Origin: Exilibacterium tricleocarpae | GTDB taxonomy: Bacteria > Pseudomonadota > Gammaproteobacteria > Pseudomonadales > Cellvibrionaceae | Assembly (NCBI RefSeq): GCF_007004655.1 | Contig: NZ_ML660097.1 | Coordinates: forward strand, 124,001 to 188,000 | DNA length: 64,000 nt | Direction of reading: 5' to 3' | Part shown: piece after piece, positions 37,172 through 46,756 of the stretch | Layout: every line of letters starts with the position of its first letter | Numbering within the stretch: the first letter of the stretch is position 1 | Notes under the pieces: model-generated | What the model saw: only the letters and a program-made list of their open reading frames with translations | Told to the model about the DNA's origin: nothing | Databases searched by the model: none | Translations under genes and position numbers: made by a program

Positions 37172-37648
37172 GTGCCTTATCCCAAGATCGGCAATATGGC
37201 TCCGGCCTTCAGTCTGAAAGACCAAGATGGTAATACAGTCAGCTTAAAAGATTTTAAAGGAAAAAGCCCAGTAGCGATCTTTTTTTATCCGAAAGCGCTC
37301 ACTCCAGGGTGCACAGTCCAAGCCTGCGGAATTCGTGATTCTAAAAAAGACTTTGAAAAGCGTAAAGTTGTCGTCTTGGGAATTAGTCCTGACCCAGTTG
37401 CACGTTTGCCTAAATTTATTGAAAAGCACGATTTAAATTTTCCTCTGTTGTCCGACGAGGACCACGCGGTAGCAGACAAGTATGGCTGCTGGGGCATGAA
37501 AAAGTTTATGGGCAAAGAATTTATGGGTTTGATCAGAACAACCTATATCATCGGAAAGGATGGCCGTCTCTTGAAAGTGATGGATAAGTTCAAAACTAAA
37601 ACTCACCACGGTGACTTGCTGGCTGAACTGGATGAGCTGGGGATATAG
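37172..37648 (+). CDS. Thiol peroxidase, Bcp/PrxQ-type peroxiredoxin
   Basis: Reduces H2O2 and organic peroxides using thioredoxin. The 158-residue protein begins MPYPKIGNMAPAFSLKDQDG. The peroxidatic cysteine is in LTPGCTVQACGIRD, with the second Cys five residues later as resolving thiol, the atypical two-Cys PrxQ pattern. The GTG at 37172 is preceded by AAGGAGAG at good spacing and gives the usual Bcp length. The frame is open to 37091, but those 27 codons have no conserved sequence. Confidence 0.9.
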   Translation: MPYPKIGNMAPAFSLKDQDGNTVSLKDFKGKSPVAIFFYPKALTPGCTVQACGIRDSKKDFEKRKVVVLGISPDPVARLPKFIEKHDLNFPLLSDEDHAVADKYGCWGMKKFMGKEFMGLIRTTYIIGKDGRLLKVMDKFKTKTHHGDLLAELDELGI

Positions 37649-37928
37649 TTAAGTCATAGGGTTCATACGCTATCTCGTGCAACAGGCCGCTGACTTAGAT
37701 TTGACTCAGCCTCTTTAGTAAGCACTGTAGTGCTGAGGTTGGCGAGTAAACTGTCTGTGTGAGTGATGGTTTATGAAACCGCCAACGTATTGATTGAATA
37801 GAAGGCAGCAGAGAAGTTATTGCAATCAAAGTTTGCCTATGATATAAGGCTCGGAAGTTAGTCAAATATTAGTGACCTGAAGTCATAGATTGCCAGAACA
37901 TCTCCTTTAATTGCCAGTGGCTATAGAA

Positions 37929-38408
37929 ATGGGCAGTACCCAAGCTTACAAAAGGAAGACCGTAAAGAGAGTAAAGGTTTTTCTTTCCCTGCTTGTGCTT
38001 GTTATTGTCCAGGCTAATGGTGCCTTTGCATCTGGTTGTATGATGGCCATGCAGGTCGGCGGCACTATGTTTCCAAGTACATTGTACAAAGACAGTGGTG
38101 ATGGCAATACGCAAACAGCGTTTGCTCAGTACAACGATTTGCCCCCTTGCCATCAACAGCAGGAAACGCTTAGCGATTTACCCACTTCGCAAATGGACTC
38201 CTTTCTATCTGATACCTATACAGATTGCTGTGCTGAGCACTGCGCATGTATCATAGGTGGATGCAACTCAATGGCTTTTGTTCCACCACAGTTTCATGCC
38301 AATTTTGTGCAAACGTCAAACCAGGCTATGTCATTGTCCCCAAATAACCTGGTATCCATTCTTGTTCAAAACCTATTTCGCCCTCCTATTTTCAGTTTCC
38401 TAGGATAA
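37929..38408 (+). CDS. Secreted Cys/His/Met-rich protein, DUF2946/CopL-like, head of copper operon
   Basis: A 159-residue exported protein: positively charged start, hydrophobic segment VFLSLLVLVIVQANGAFA, cleavage near ASG. The mature part has metal-ligand clusters: GCMMAMQVGG, LPPCHQQQ, and DCCAEHCACIIGGCNSM. This pattern resembles DUF2946 and CopL proteins that accompany copper-resistance genes. It lies 190 bases ahead of the CusC-like gene on the same strand. I infer a periplasmic copper-binding or copper-sensing role. The ATG at 37929 was preferred over a TTG at 37911. Confidence 0.7.
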   Translation: MGSTQAYKRKTVKRVKVFLSLLVLVIVQANGAFASGCMMAMQVGGTMFPSTLYKDSGDGNTQTAFAQYNDLPPCHQQQETLSDLPTSQMDSFLSDTYTDCCAEHCACIIGGCNSMAFVPPQFHANFVQTSNQAMSLSPNNLVSILVQNLFRPPIFSFLG

Positions 38409-38597
38409 TTGTGTCTTTTGCATTCACCTGAACGGGTGTCTGCCGGCGCGCTATCGCAGCTCTATCCTGCTAAGTCTGATGCCTGAGTCTCAGTTGCTAC
38501 TTTTGTGTTATTCACCTTAAGTGCACTGAAAAGCTCGATATATATTCCGTTGTTAATCAATAGGAATTCTCTCCCTTTAGTGATAAAGAGCGGGTCA

Positions 38598-39956
38598 ATG
38601 AAGAAGTCTATTTTTACCCAATACAATAAAATAAAGCGCACGTTATACCGTTGGTTGATAGTCTATTGTGTGCTGCTAGGTGGTTCAATAACCGTAGTAT
38701 ACGGTACTGAACTGAGGGTGGATGATTTACTGGATCAACAAACCTTTCACACGGAGCTGCTATCCAGGCGAGAATTTGTCGGGCCATTTGTACAACAAGC
38801 CCTACGTTATAACCCGAGTTTGCAAGCGGCTGACGCACAATTTCAAGCCGCACGCGCCTCGATAAAATCAGCGGGCGTACTGCCTAACCCTAAACTACAG
38901 CTCAGTCACTTTATCGAGTCCATTCAAACGCGCACGGGACCGCAAGAGCAGGCAATTATGCTGCAACAGGCTATCCCATGGCCGACCAAACTCTCACGTA
39001 AAAGAGATATTGCTGAAGCACAGGCCCAAGCCCTGTGGCATGCCGCTATATCAGAGCAGTTTAAGGTAGTCGACAAAGTAGCGAAGGGTGTTCTTGATAT
39101 TGCCTACCTTGAAAAAGCCCTCGAAATTTCCCAGCGGCATTTGTCTTTGTTAGAGCAACTTGTGGCGGTTGTTAAAACACGCGTTGAATCGGGGGGTGGT
39201 TTAAGTCAATTGTTGCATTTACAGGTTGAGGTGGCACAAGTCGAGGATCGACTCGCATGGCAAACAGCCGAAGTTGCCTCGCAAACATCGATGTTAGAAG
39301 CTCTGCTTGGAAAGGAAGAGGGGAGAAAACGCTTGAATTTGAGTTGGCAAGTGCCCCCTCCATTGCGCGAGGACAAGTCTTTGTGGTTGCGAGCCAGCGT
39401 CGAGCAATCGCCACAAATCAAAATGCTGGAGGCACTGGAGGATAGTAGCGATGCCCGGTTGCGTTTGGCCAAACTGGTGAATCTTCCTGATTTTTCTGTA
39501 GGTATTAACCGTATCTCTACCGGCGAGGCAATCAATTCCGATATGCCCGACAGCGGTAAAGACCCTTGGGCAGTCGTGGTAGGCGTATCGCTGCCGCTAT
39601 GGCAAGGTGCGAACCAGGCCAAAATACGCGAGGCCAACTTCAGCAGACAAGCCGTTAGTGCCAAATTAAAAGCCTTGGAATTAAGCATCAAGGCAAAAAC
39701 ACGTTCGCGTATTATCGCTCTAAGTGATGCGGAACAACGTTTATCTCGCTATCAAAGCGAAATTTTACCCCTCGCAAAGCAAGCGCGAGAAATCGCTGAA
39801 TCCAGCTACCTTACCGGTAAGGCTGACATATTATCTGTTATCGATAGTGATCGTGCATTACTAAATTTGCAACAAAAATATTGGCGTGCTGCGGCAGATG
39901 CATGGATTGCCCGCTGGCAGCTAACCACCTTGTCCGGTGGTCTTTGGCTAAATTAA
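38598..39956 (+). CDS. Outer-membrane efflux factor (CusC/CzcC-type, TolC family)
   Basis: The outer-membrane channel of a tripartite metal pump. A signal sequence (about 18-37) precedes the TolC-fold repeats. ALRYNPSLQAADAQFQAARA and PNPKLQLSH in the first half and ADILSVIDSDRALLNLQQKYWRA in the second are typical of this heavy-metal branch. The 452 residues form long coiled-coil helices. The ATG at 38598 follows AGAGCGGG. Next gene starts 29 bases on, so this is one operon with CusB and CusA homologues. Confidence 0.88.
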   Translation: MKKSIFTQYNKIKRTLYRWLIVYCVLLGGSITVVYGTELRVDDLLDQQTFHTELLSRREFVGPFVQQALRYNPSLQAADAQFQAARASIKSAGVLPNPKLQLSHFIESIQTRTGPQEQAIMLQQAIPWPTKLSRKRDIAEAQAQALWHAAISEQFKVVDKVAKGVLDIAYLEKALEISQRHLSLLEQLVAVVKTRVESGGGLSQLLHLQVEVAQVEDRLAWQTAEVASQTSMLEALLGKEEGRKRLNLSWQVPPPLREDKSLWLRASVEQSPQIKMLEALEDSSDARLRLAKLVNLPDFSVGINRISTGEAINSDMPDSGKDPWAVVVGVSLPLWQGANQAKIREANFSRQAVSAKLKALELSIKAKTRSRIIALSDAEQRLSRYQSEILPLAKQAREIAESSYLTGKADILSVIDSDRALLNLQQKYWRAAADAWIARWQLTTLSGGLWLN

Positions 39957-39985
39957 TAGAGCTAACTGATTAATGAGATAGAGGC

Positions 39986-41953
39986 ATGAAAAGGTCAAAA
40001 CAAAAGCTTTATATTATTAGCGTCTTGCTAGTGCTCGTAGTCACATTTTCAATTGGTCGTTGTACCGCTCCCGATAGTTCCCAAACGCAGCAAACCAGTG
40101 TCAATCAATCTGGTACCGGCGATTCGCAGTCGCATGTCGGACATCAACAGCAAACTAACTTCCTGCCAGAGGAGTTCACCACGTGGACGTGCTCGATGCA
40201 CCCGCAAATACAACAACCTGAGCCGGGTCAATGCCCGATCTGTGGCATGGAGCTTATTCCAATAACAGCGAGCTCAGGAGAGGATAGTGGCCCGCGCACC
40301 TTAACCATGAGTCAAACTGCTGAAGCACTTGCTGATATTCAAACAACCAGGGTTGAGAAGCGTTACCCTGAGGCGAAAGTGCGTTTAGTCGGTAAGCTTG
40401 GTTATGATGAAACACGAGTGCGCTCTTTATCGGCACGTTTTCCTGCCCGAATTGACCGTTTGTTTGTCAATTTTAACGGTCTAAAAGTGCAGCGTGGTGA
40501 ACACTTGGCGCAAGTCTACAGCCCGGAGCTACTCACGGCCGTTAGTGAACTTCTCACTTCGCATCGTTACAACCCCGGCAGCAGCGCGACGAAATCAGCC
40601 AAAGAGAAATTGCGCTTGTGGGATCTGCTGCCCTCTCAAATCGAAAAAATACTGGAAGATAATAACCCGATTGAGGAGTTTGAATTGCTCGCCCCCATCA
40701 GTGGCGTGGTGGTTCAAAAGAAAATTAACGAAGGTGATTACGTCAAGACAGGACAGCCTCTATTTAAGATTGTCGATCTCAGCCATTTATGGTTACAGCT
40801 GGAAGCCTATGAGGCTGACTTAGCCTGGCTGCGCTTTGGGCAAAGTGTGTCATTTTCAGTCGAAGCCTTCCCAGGTGAAAGCTTCGGGGGAAATATTAGT
40901 TTTATCGAGCCGGAGCTAAACCGAAAAACCCGCACGGTCACGCTGAGGGTTAATGTCCCGAATAACGGTGGTCGCTTAAAGCCAGGCATGTTTGCTAAAG
41001 CGCAAATTTCAGCGCAAATCGCAAAGAACGGTATCGTTTATACGCCCGAGCTTATAGGTAAATGGATAAGCCCAATGCACCCGCAAATTATTAAAGACGG
41101 CCCTGGCCAATGTGATATTTGTGGCATGGACCTGGTGCCTGTGGAAAAAATGGGTATCACTGTTGACGAGGAGGCCGAAGCGCCGTTGGTTTTACCTGCA
41201 AGTGCGGTACTTAGAACAGGCAAGCGCGCCGTTGTCTATCTTAAGAAAAATGCTGAGAGGCCAACATTTGAAGGTCGTGAGATTAACCTGGGTGCACGTG
41301 CTGGCGATTTTTATATTGTTAAATCCGGTCTTGAACAAGGTGATGAAGTGGTTACGCATGGCGCCTTTAAAATTGATAGCGCCCTGCAAATTCAAGCAAA
41401 GCCCAGCATGATGAACCCCGATGGCGGTGGTCCGATACCAGGGCATCAGCATCAAGAATCATCAACCAATTCCATCGATCACGAACATAGCGATTATGAC
41501 AGTGGTGGGCATGTGGGACTAAGCCTGAAAATTGACTTGATCACAAGTAAAAATCTATTACCGCATTATTTAAGTTTGCAATCCGGCTTGGCTGAAGATG
41601 ATATTGAATCGGCAAAAAATACGTTGAAAGAAATGATGAAAGTTACAGGACACAGCGGGCAACTGTCGAGTTTGGTGCACACGATGCTTGCTGCTGAGTC
41701 CTTAGATGATTTACGTAAACCGGGTTTTGAAGCCCTATCAAAAGCAATGATTGACCAAGTCAGCCGACGACCCGAGGCATTTGGTCAAACAGTTTATCAA
41801 ATGTTTTGTCCAATGGTTTACGGTGATCGAGGCACTAGCTGGCTACAAGCCGATAATAATCTACGCAATCCCTATTTTGGTGGCAGGATGCTGCAGTGTG
41901 GGGAGCTGGAGACAGTGCACAAAGTAGGAGAGGCGTCAATCCATGCGCACTGA
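39986..41953 (+). CDS. CusB-type RND periplasmic adaptor with two metal-binding domains and DUF3347 tail
   Basis: The adaptor that links the inner-membrane pump to the outer-membrane channel and hands it Cu(I)/Ag(I). It has 655 residues, far above the ~400 of E. coli CusB. In order: membrane/lipid anchor, heavy-metal-binding domain TCSMHPQIQ...CPICGMELIP (about 67-93), adaptor barrel-sandwich and hairpin (to about 350), a second copy SPMHPQII...CDICGMDLVP (about 358-385), another adaptor part, a His-rich linker, and a C-terminal DUF3347-type domain with MFCPM, NPYFGGRMLQCGE. Its end overlaps cusA by 11 bases. Confidence 0.88.
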   Translation: MKRSKQKLYIISVLLVLVVTFSIGRCTAPDSSQTQQTSVNQSGTGDSQSHVGHQQQTNFLPEEFTTWTCSMHPQIQQPEPGQCPICGMELIPITASSGEDSGPRTLTMSQTAEALADIQTTRVEKRYPEAKVRLVGKLGYDETRVRSLSARFPARIDRLFVNFNGLKVQRGEHLAQVYSPELLTAVSELLTSHRYNPGSSATKSAKEKLRLWDLLPSQIEKILEDNNPIEEFELLAPISGVVVQKKINEGDYVKTGQPLFKIVDLSHLWLQLEAYEADLAWLRFGQSVSFSVEAFPGESFGGNISFIEPELNRKTRTVTLRVNVPNNGGRLKPGMFAKAQISAQIAKNGIVYTPELIGKWISPMHPQIIKDGPGQCDICGMDLVPVEKMGITVDEEAEAPLVLPASAVLRTGKRAVVYLKKNAERPTFEGREINLGARAGDFYIVKSGLEQGDEVVTHGAFKIDSALQIQAKPSMMNPDGGGPIPGHQHQESSTNSIDHEHSDYDSGGHVGLSLKIDLITSKNLLPHYLSLQSGLAEDDIESAKNTLKEMMKVTGHSGQLSSLVHTMLAAESLDDLRKPGFEALSKAMIDQVSRRPEAFGQTVYQMFCPMVYGDRGTSWLQADNNLRNPYFGGRMLQCGELETVHKVGEASIHAH

Positions 41954-44900
41954 ACACAGTACTATACTCAATCGGCTTATACGATTCTGCCTCGAAAACA
42001 AACTCGTTGTGGTATTGTTTACAACTCTAATTGTCTTATGGGGTATTAGCGTTGCGCCGTTCGATTGGGAGATCGAGAGCCTGCCGCGCAACCCCGTTCC
42101 TGTCGATGCAATTCCGGATATCGGTGAGAACCAGCAAATCGTATTCACACAATGGATGGGTCGTTCACCACAGGATATTGAGGACCAAATTACCTACCCG
42201 CTAACGACAGCCTTGCTTGGTATGCCAAAAGTCAAAACTGTTCGCAGCTATTCTATGTTCGGTTTTTCCTCTATTTATATCATTTTCAAAGAAGACGCCG
42301 AATTCTACTGGACGCGCAGCCGCATCTTGGAGAAACTGAACAGCCTGCCATCCGGTACCTTGCCACAAGGTGTTACCCCCCAACTAGGGCCGGATGCGAC
42401 CGCTTTGGGACAGGTCTTTTGGTATACCTTGGAAGGTTTTACGCCCGAAGGTGGGCCCTCAGGGGGATGGGACCCACAAGAGCTGCGTTCAACACAAGAC
42501 TGGTACGTTCGCTACGCTTTACAAGGCGTCGATGGTGTTGCCGAAGTCGCCTCTATTGGCGGCTATGTTAAAGAATATCAGATAGATGTTGACCCTGATG
42601 CCTTGCGAACCTATGACATTGCTTTGCATCAGGTTTTTAACGCCGTGCGCGCCAGTAACATTGATGTGGGGGCGCGAACCATCGAAATTAATGCGGTGGA
42701 GTATGTCATTCGTGGATTGGGTTTTGTTAAGTCGCTTGACGATTTACGCCGAACTGTCATCACTCAGCGTGATAACGTACCCATAACACTGGATCAAGTC
42801 GCCGAAATAGAATTCGGCCCTGCATTACGGCGCGGCGCTTTAGACAAAGGCGGCGCCGATGCTGTCGGGGGTGTAGTGGTCACACGCTATGGTGAGAATC
42901 CATTAGCTGTGATTAAACGGGTTAAGGCAAAAATCGAAGAGATATCGCCAGGTCTTCCAAAAAAAACCTTAGCCAACGGCCAGCAAAGCCAAGTTAAGAT
43001 TGTTCCATTTTATGACCGTACAGGCTTAATTAATGAGACGCTGGGTACGTTGGAGGATGCCGTACGCCAGCAAATTCTAGTCACTATCGTCGTCGTTGTT
43101 TTAATGGTTCTTCATCTACGCAGTGCTGCGCTTATCTCCACAGTACTACCCTTGGCGGTATTACTGGCATTTATAGGTATGAAGTTGTTCAAGGTCGATG
43201 CCAATGTTGTCGCACTGTCCGGTATCGCTATTGCCATTGGGACTATAGTTGATATGGGAGTTGTTTTAATTGAGAATATTCTTAAACATCTCGACGATGC
43301 GCCACCTGAAGAGTCGCGTTTGGAGGTTGTTTACCGTGCCTGTAGCGAGGTTGCCGGCCCTGTCGTCACCGCCGTGCTGACGACAGTCATCAGTTTTCTC
43401 CCGGTATTCACCATGGAAGCTGCGGAGGGGAAGCTTTTCAAGCCTTTGGCTTACACGAAAACCTTCGCGTTGTTAGGCTCTATAATTGTTGCGCTCACCA
43501 TTATCCCTCCACTCGCACACTGGTTTATTGCAGGTCGATTTAAGGCGGCTTGGTTAAGGCAAGGCTTTTGGGCGGTTATCGCAGCGTCCGCAGTTATAGC
43601 GTTTTCTTTGTTTTCCTGGTTCCCACTTTGGCTCAGTGTTCTAATTGTTACCATCGCTGTTTTTAATCTAACCGCCAAATATTTACCTGAACATTTAAGA
43701 CATCGGTTGTTTTTTATTTTTAACCTCTCTATTGCAGTTGTCTTTGCGCTAGTGCTTGCATCAGACTGGCAACCACTAGGTATTGATCAGGCTGTCAGTA
43801 ATGCGCTTTTTGTACTCGTTAGCATTGGTGGCTTGTTAGGATTCTTTTATACCTGTATTCGACAATATGAAAAAGTGCTCTCTCTCCTCTTGCAAGTGAA
43901 ATTGCTGTTTTTAGGTCTCTGCAGCAGTATTGTACTATTTGGATTTGTTATTTGGTTGGGGTTTGCATCAGTATTTCAATGGTTGCCGGACCTGGTAAAA
44001 CAGACGGCACCATGGCGTAGCGCAATACATGCTTTCCCCGGCTTGGGAAAGGAGTTTATGCCTCCTTTGGATGAGGGAGCTTACCTGTTGATGCCCACCA
44101 CGATGCCACATGCTTCGATAGGTGAAGTTAGCGACGTATTACGAAAACAAGATATGGCAATTAGTGCAATCCCCGAGGTGGAGCACGCCGTGGGTAAACT
44201 AGGGCGAGTAGAAAGCCCTCTGGATCCGGCTCCAGTCTCGATGATTGAAACCATTGTTACTTATAAATCGGAATATAAGGTTGACAAAAAGGGTGTGGTT
44301 TTAACTTTTAAATACGACCAGAAGAAAGGTAAATTTTTTCGTGATAAAGAGGGCGGCCTAATACCCGATAACGACGGCAAACCTTTCCGTCAATGGCGTG
44401 ATGAAATCAAGTCGCCTGATGATATATGGCAAGAAATCGTCAAAGCGGCGACCATCCCAGGCACCACATCAGCACCCAAGTTACAACCCATTGCGGCACG
44501 TATTGTTATGCTGCAAAGTGGCATGCGAGCCCCGATGGGGATGAAGATTTATGGGCCAGACCTACAAACTATAGAAACTGTCGCACTAGAGGTAGAAAAA
44601 CTACTAAAGCAAGTGCCGTCAATCAAAGCTGAAGCTGTATTGGCTGATCGTATTGTGGGTAAACCTTATCTGGAAATTGATATTGATCGGGATGCTATCG
44701 CCCGCTACGGGATCAAGATTAAAATGGTACAGGATGTTATCGAGGTGGCCATTGGTGGTAAAACCATCACTCAAACCGTTGAGGGGCGTGAGCGTTATCC
44801 TGTCAGGGTGCGCTACCAGCGTGAGCTGCGCGATTCAATCGAAGAAATCGAGAATATCCTGGTTGCCGCCCCTGACGGTACGCAAATTCCATTGAAAGCC

Positions 44901-45719
44901 ATGGCCAGTATTAACTACAAGCGTGGGCCGCAGGTTATTAAAGCTGAAGACACCTTTCTCGTAGGCTATGTGATCTTTGATAAGCTGGCCGGGGTTGCAG
45001 AGGTAGATGTTGTAGAGCAGGCACAGCGGTTTTTAAGCGATAAAATCGCAACTGGAGAACTAACAATTCCCTCCGGGGTCAGTTATAAGTTCACTGGAAC
45101 ATACGAAAACCAGGTCCGTTCGGAAAAGAAGTTGAAGGTCGTTTTACCCTTTGCATTATTTTTCATCTGGTTAATTCTCTATTTTCAATTTCGGCAGGTG
45201 ACAACTACACTGCTGGTTTTCTCCGGTATTTTATTCGCTTGGTCAGGTGGTTTTATTTTTATTTGGTTGTATAGTCAGCCCTGGTTTGTTGATATTGCGA
45301 TAGCCGGCAGCAGTATTCGCGAACTCTTTCAAATGGGCACTATCAATCTAAGTGTTGCCGTGTGGGTGGGTTTTCTGGCCTTGTTTGGCATCGCCACTGA
45401 TAATGGCGTGATCGTCTGCTCGTATTTACAAAAGGTATTTAGGGAACGGAAACCTGGCAGTATTGCGGGTATTCGAAAGGCGGCGATTGCGGCAGGTAAT
45501 CGCCGTGTACGTCCGGCGATGATGACCAGTGCAACGACAATATTGGCTCTGTTGCCAGTTCTAAGTTCAACAGGCCGAGGCTCAGATGTCATGGTGCCGA
45601 TGGCTATCCCCACTTTTGGTGGTATGCTATTAGCAATTCTCGCCGTGTTTGTTGTACCAGTGCTTTATTGCTCGATTGAAGAAATACGATTTAAATTTAT
45701 TCAGAAACAACGAAGTTAA
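41943..45719 (+). CDS. CusA/CzcA-family heavy-metal RND efflux pump, enlarged
   Basis: The proton-driven inner-membrane pump for Cu(I)/Ag(I) or related cations. Diagnostic parts include VDAIPDIGENQQIVFTQW, GRSPQDIEDQITYPLTT, DMGVVLIENILKHLD in TM4 with the proton-relay acids, GKEFMPPLDEGAYLLMPTTM and MRAPMGMKIYGPDL. At 1258 residues it is about 200 longer than E. coli CusA. Much of the extra lies at about 525-690, where several added hydrophobic helices precede the second porter half, and in a charged segment near 780-830. It overlaps the adaptor gene, so translation is coupled. Confidence 0.9.
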   Translation: MRTEHSTILNRLIRFCLENKLVVVLFTTLIVLWGISVAPFDWEIESLPRNPVPVDAIPDIGENQQIVFTQWMGRSPQDIEDQITYPLTTALLGMPKVKTVRSYSMFGFSSIYIIFKEDAEFYWTRSRILEKLNSLPSGTLPQGVTPQLGPDATALGQVFWYTLEGFTPEGGPSGGWDPQELRSTQDWYVRYALQGVDGVAEVASIGGYVKEYQIDVDPDALRTYDIALHQVFNAVRASNIDVGARTIEINAVEYVIRGLGFVKSLDDLRRTVITQRDNVPITLDQVAEIEFGPALRRGALDKGGADAVGGVVVTRYGENPLAVIKRVKAKIEEISPGLPKKTLANGQQSQVKIVPFYDRTGLINETLGTLEDAVRQQILVTIVVVVLMVLHLRSAALISTVLPLAVLLAFIGMKLFKVDANVVALSGIAIAIGTIVDMGVVLIENILKHLDDAPPEESRLEVVYRACSEVAGPVVTAVLTTVISFLPVFTMEAAEGKLFKPLAYTKTFALLGSIIVALTIIPPLAHWFIAGRFKAAWLRQGFWAVIAASAVIAFSLFSWFPLWLSVLIVTIAVFNLTAKYLPEHLRHRLFFIFNLSIAVVFALVLASDWQPLGIDQAVSNALFVLVSIGGLLGFFYTCIRQYEKVLSLLLQVKLLFLGLCSSIVLFGFVIWLGFASVFQWLPDLVKQTAPWRSAIHAFPGLGKEFMPPLDEGAYLLMPTTMPHASIGEVSDVLRKQDMAISAIPEVEHAVGKLGRVESPLDPAPVSMIETIVTYKSEYKVDKKGVVLTFKYDQKKGKFFRDKEGGLIPDNDGKPFRQWRDEIKSPDDIWQEIVKAATIPGTTSAPKLQPIAARIVMLQSGMRAPMGMKIYGPDLQTIETVALEVEKLLKQVPSIKAEAVLADRIVGKPYLEIDIDRDAIARYGIKIKMVQDVIEVAIGGKTITQTVEGRERYPVRVRYQRELRDSIEEIENILVAAPDGTQIPLKAMASINYKRGPQVIKAEDTFLVGYVIFDKLAGVAEVDVVEQAQRFLSDKIATGELTIPSGVSYKFTGTYENQVRSEKKLKVVLPFALFFIWLILYFQFRQVTTTLLVFSGILFAWSGGFIFIWLYSQPWFVDIAIAGSSIRELFQMGTINLSVAVWVGFLALFGIATDNGVIVCSYLQKVFRERKPGSIAGIRKAAIAAGNRRVRPAMMTSATTILALLPVLSSTGRGSDVMVPMAIPTFGGMLLAILAVFVVPVLYCSIEEIRFKFIQKQRS

Positions 45720-46756
45720 GGCTGCTATTCGTCACGCAGCCGGCGCGCGATCTAGGCGGTTATCTCTGCTTCGGCGGCAACCAAAGGGGAGGGGACATGA
45801 AAATATCATCAGGTGCTTGTCGTGCTTTTGCTGCGGCTACAACCTGATAATAAATACATTACAGGCTACAAGAACTACTCTATAAGGCAACGACTAACCG
45901 TATCTATCTCCTGTTCAGTATTATACATATGAGGTGATATACGGAGTCCCAGTGAGCGCGCGTCAAATAGCGCGCCGGCTTGTTGTAGAGTATCTACGAT
46001 CTTCTGTTGACTTCTAAATTCAGCACCAGGGTTCCGCCCCGTTGACTTGCATCGGATGGTGTCTGTAGATTTTTCGCAGAAACACAACGGACAATTTTTT
46101 CTGTCAGCAACCGGTTGTGTTCGCGTATCTGCTCTATACCAATACTCAGATACAGGTCGAACTCCGTCGTGCGTCTCCCAATGAACACAACCCGACGCCG
46201 GGCTGCTTGCAAAAGACAGACACTCGAACAAATGCAGCATCCGGGCTTTGAAGGGGCTTATAAGTAGCGTGCACCGCCTAATGTGTTATCGGCCAGTACG
46301 CCGCCTCGAATAGACGATAGGCAGAGTTAAAACCACGTTTCATCGTGACGACATGCCCGACGCCAGTACCGTTAATCCATGCTCGTCAATAAATGACCAA
46401 TTCCTCCTTTTTGGCCGCACTTGGCGGCTATTTCCCACTCTTCATATCCGGCCACCTTTTCATCGAAAATTATCGAGTAAGTGATAATTTAATAGAACTT
46501 ATAATTATAAAAAATGCCTGTAAAAATTTTACTAGTTGTATTGAATATAGGCGTAATGCGCTCTAAGTCTAAGATTTATCTAACTTTTTTATCTAAAGTT
46601 CTAAGGCAATTCAAATTAGTGTGATCGACTTAATAAGTCGGAACTATTGGCGCGTGAAACAACATGCTGGCGCGAATGAGACTAGTTATCCGTAATTATT
46701 AGGCATATTTTGGCAGTCAATTACAGGCAGTTTTACAGGCCAACCGGGAGTCAGCC
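45720..46756. other. Gene-poor kilobase with aminotransferase relic
   Basis: Apart from the frameshifted aminotransferase fragment at 45875-46212 I see no supported gene. A 16-codon frame at 45798 has a strong GGGGAGGGG upstream but no recognisable sequence. The stretch from 46240 to 46750 becomes strongly AT-rich towards the regulator gene and probably includes its promoter. Confidence 0.5.
45875..46212 (-). pseudogene. Class V aminotransferase C-terminal fragment, frameshifted
   Basis: Two overlapping minus-strand frames together read as the end of a kynureninase/cysteine-desulfurase-like (fold-type I, class V) PLP enzyme. The first gives LSIGIEQIREHNRLLTEK and QRGGTLVL; the second gives IVDTLQQAGALFDAR and GLRISPHMYNTEQEID. 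The change of frame is near 46010. The PLP-binding half is missing. It is a degraded gene, not a functional enzyme. Confidence 0.65.

Noticed and set aside
45798-45848. 16-codon ORF after cusA with a strong GGGGAGGGG upstream
   Set aside because: Too short to judge and no known leader-peptide pattern; possibly the start of a deleted gene.
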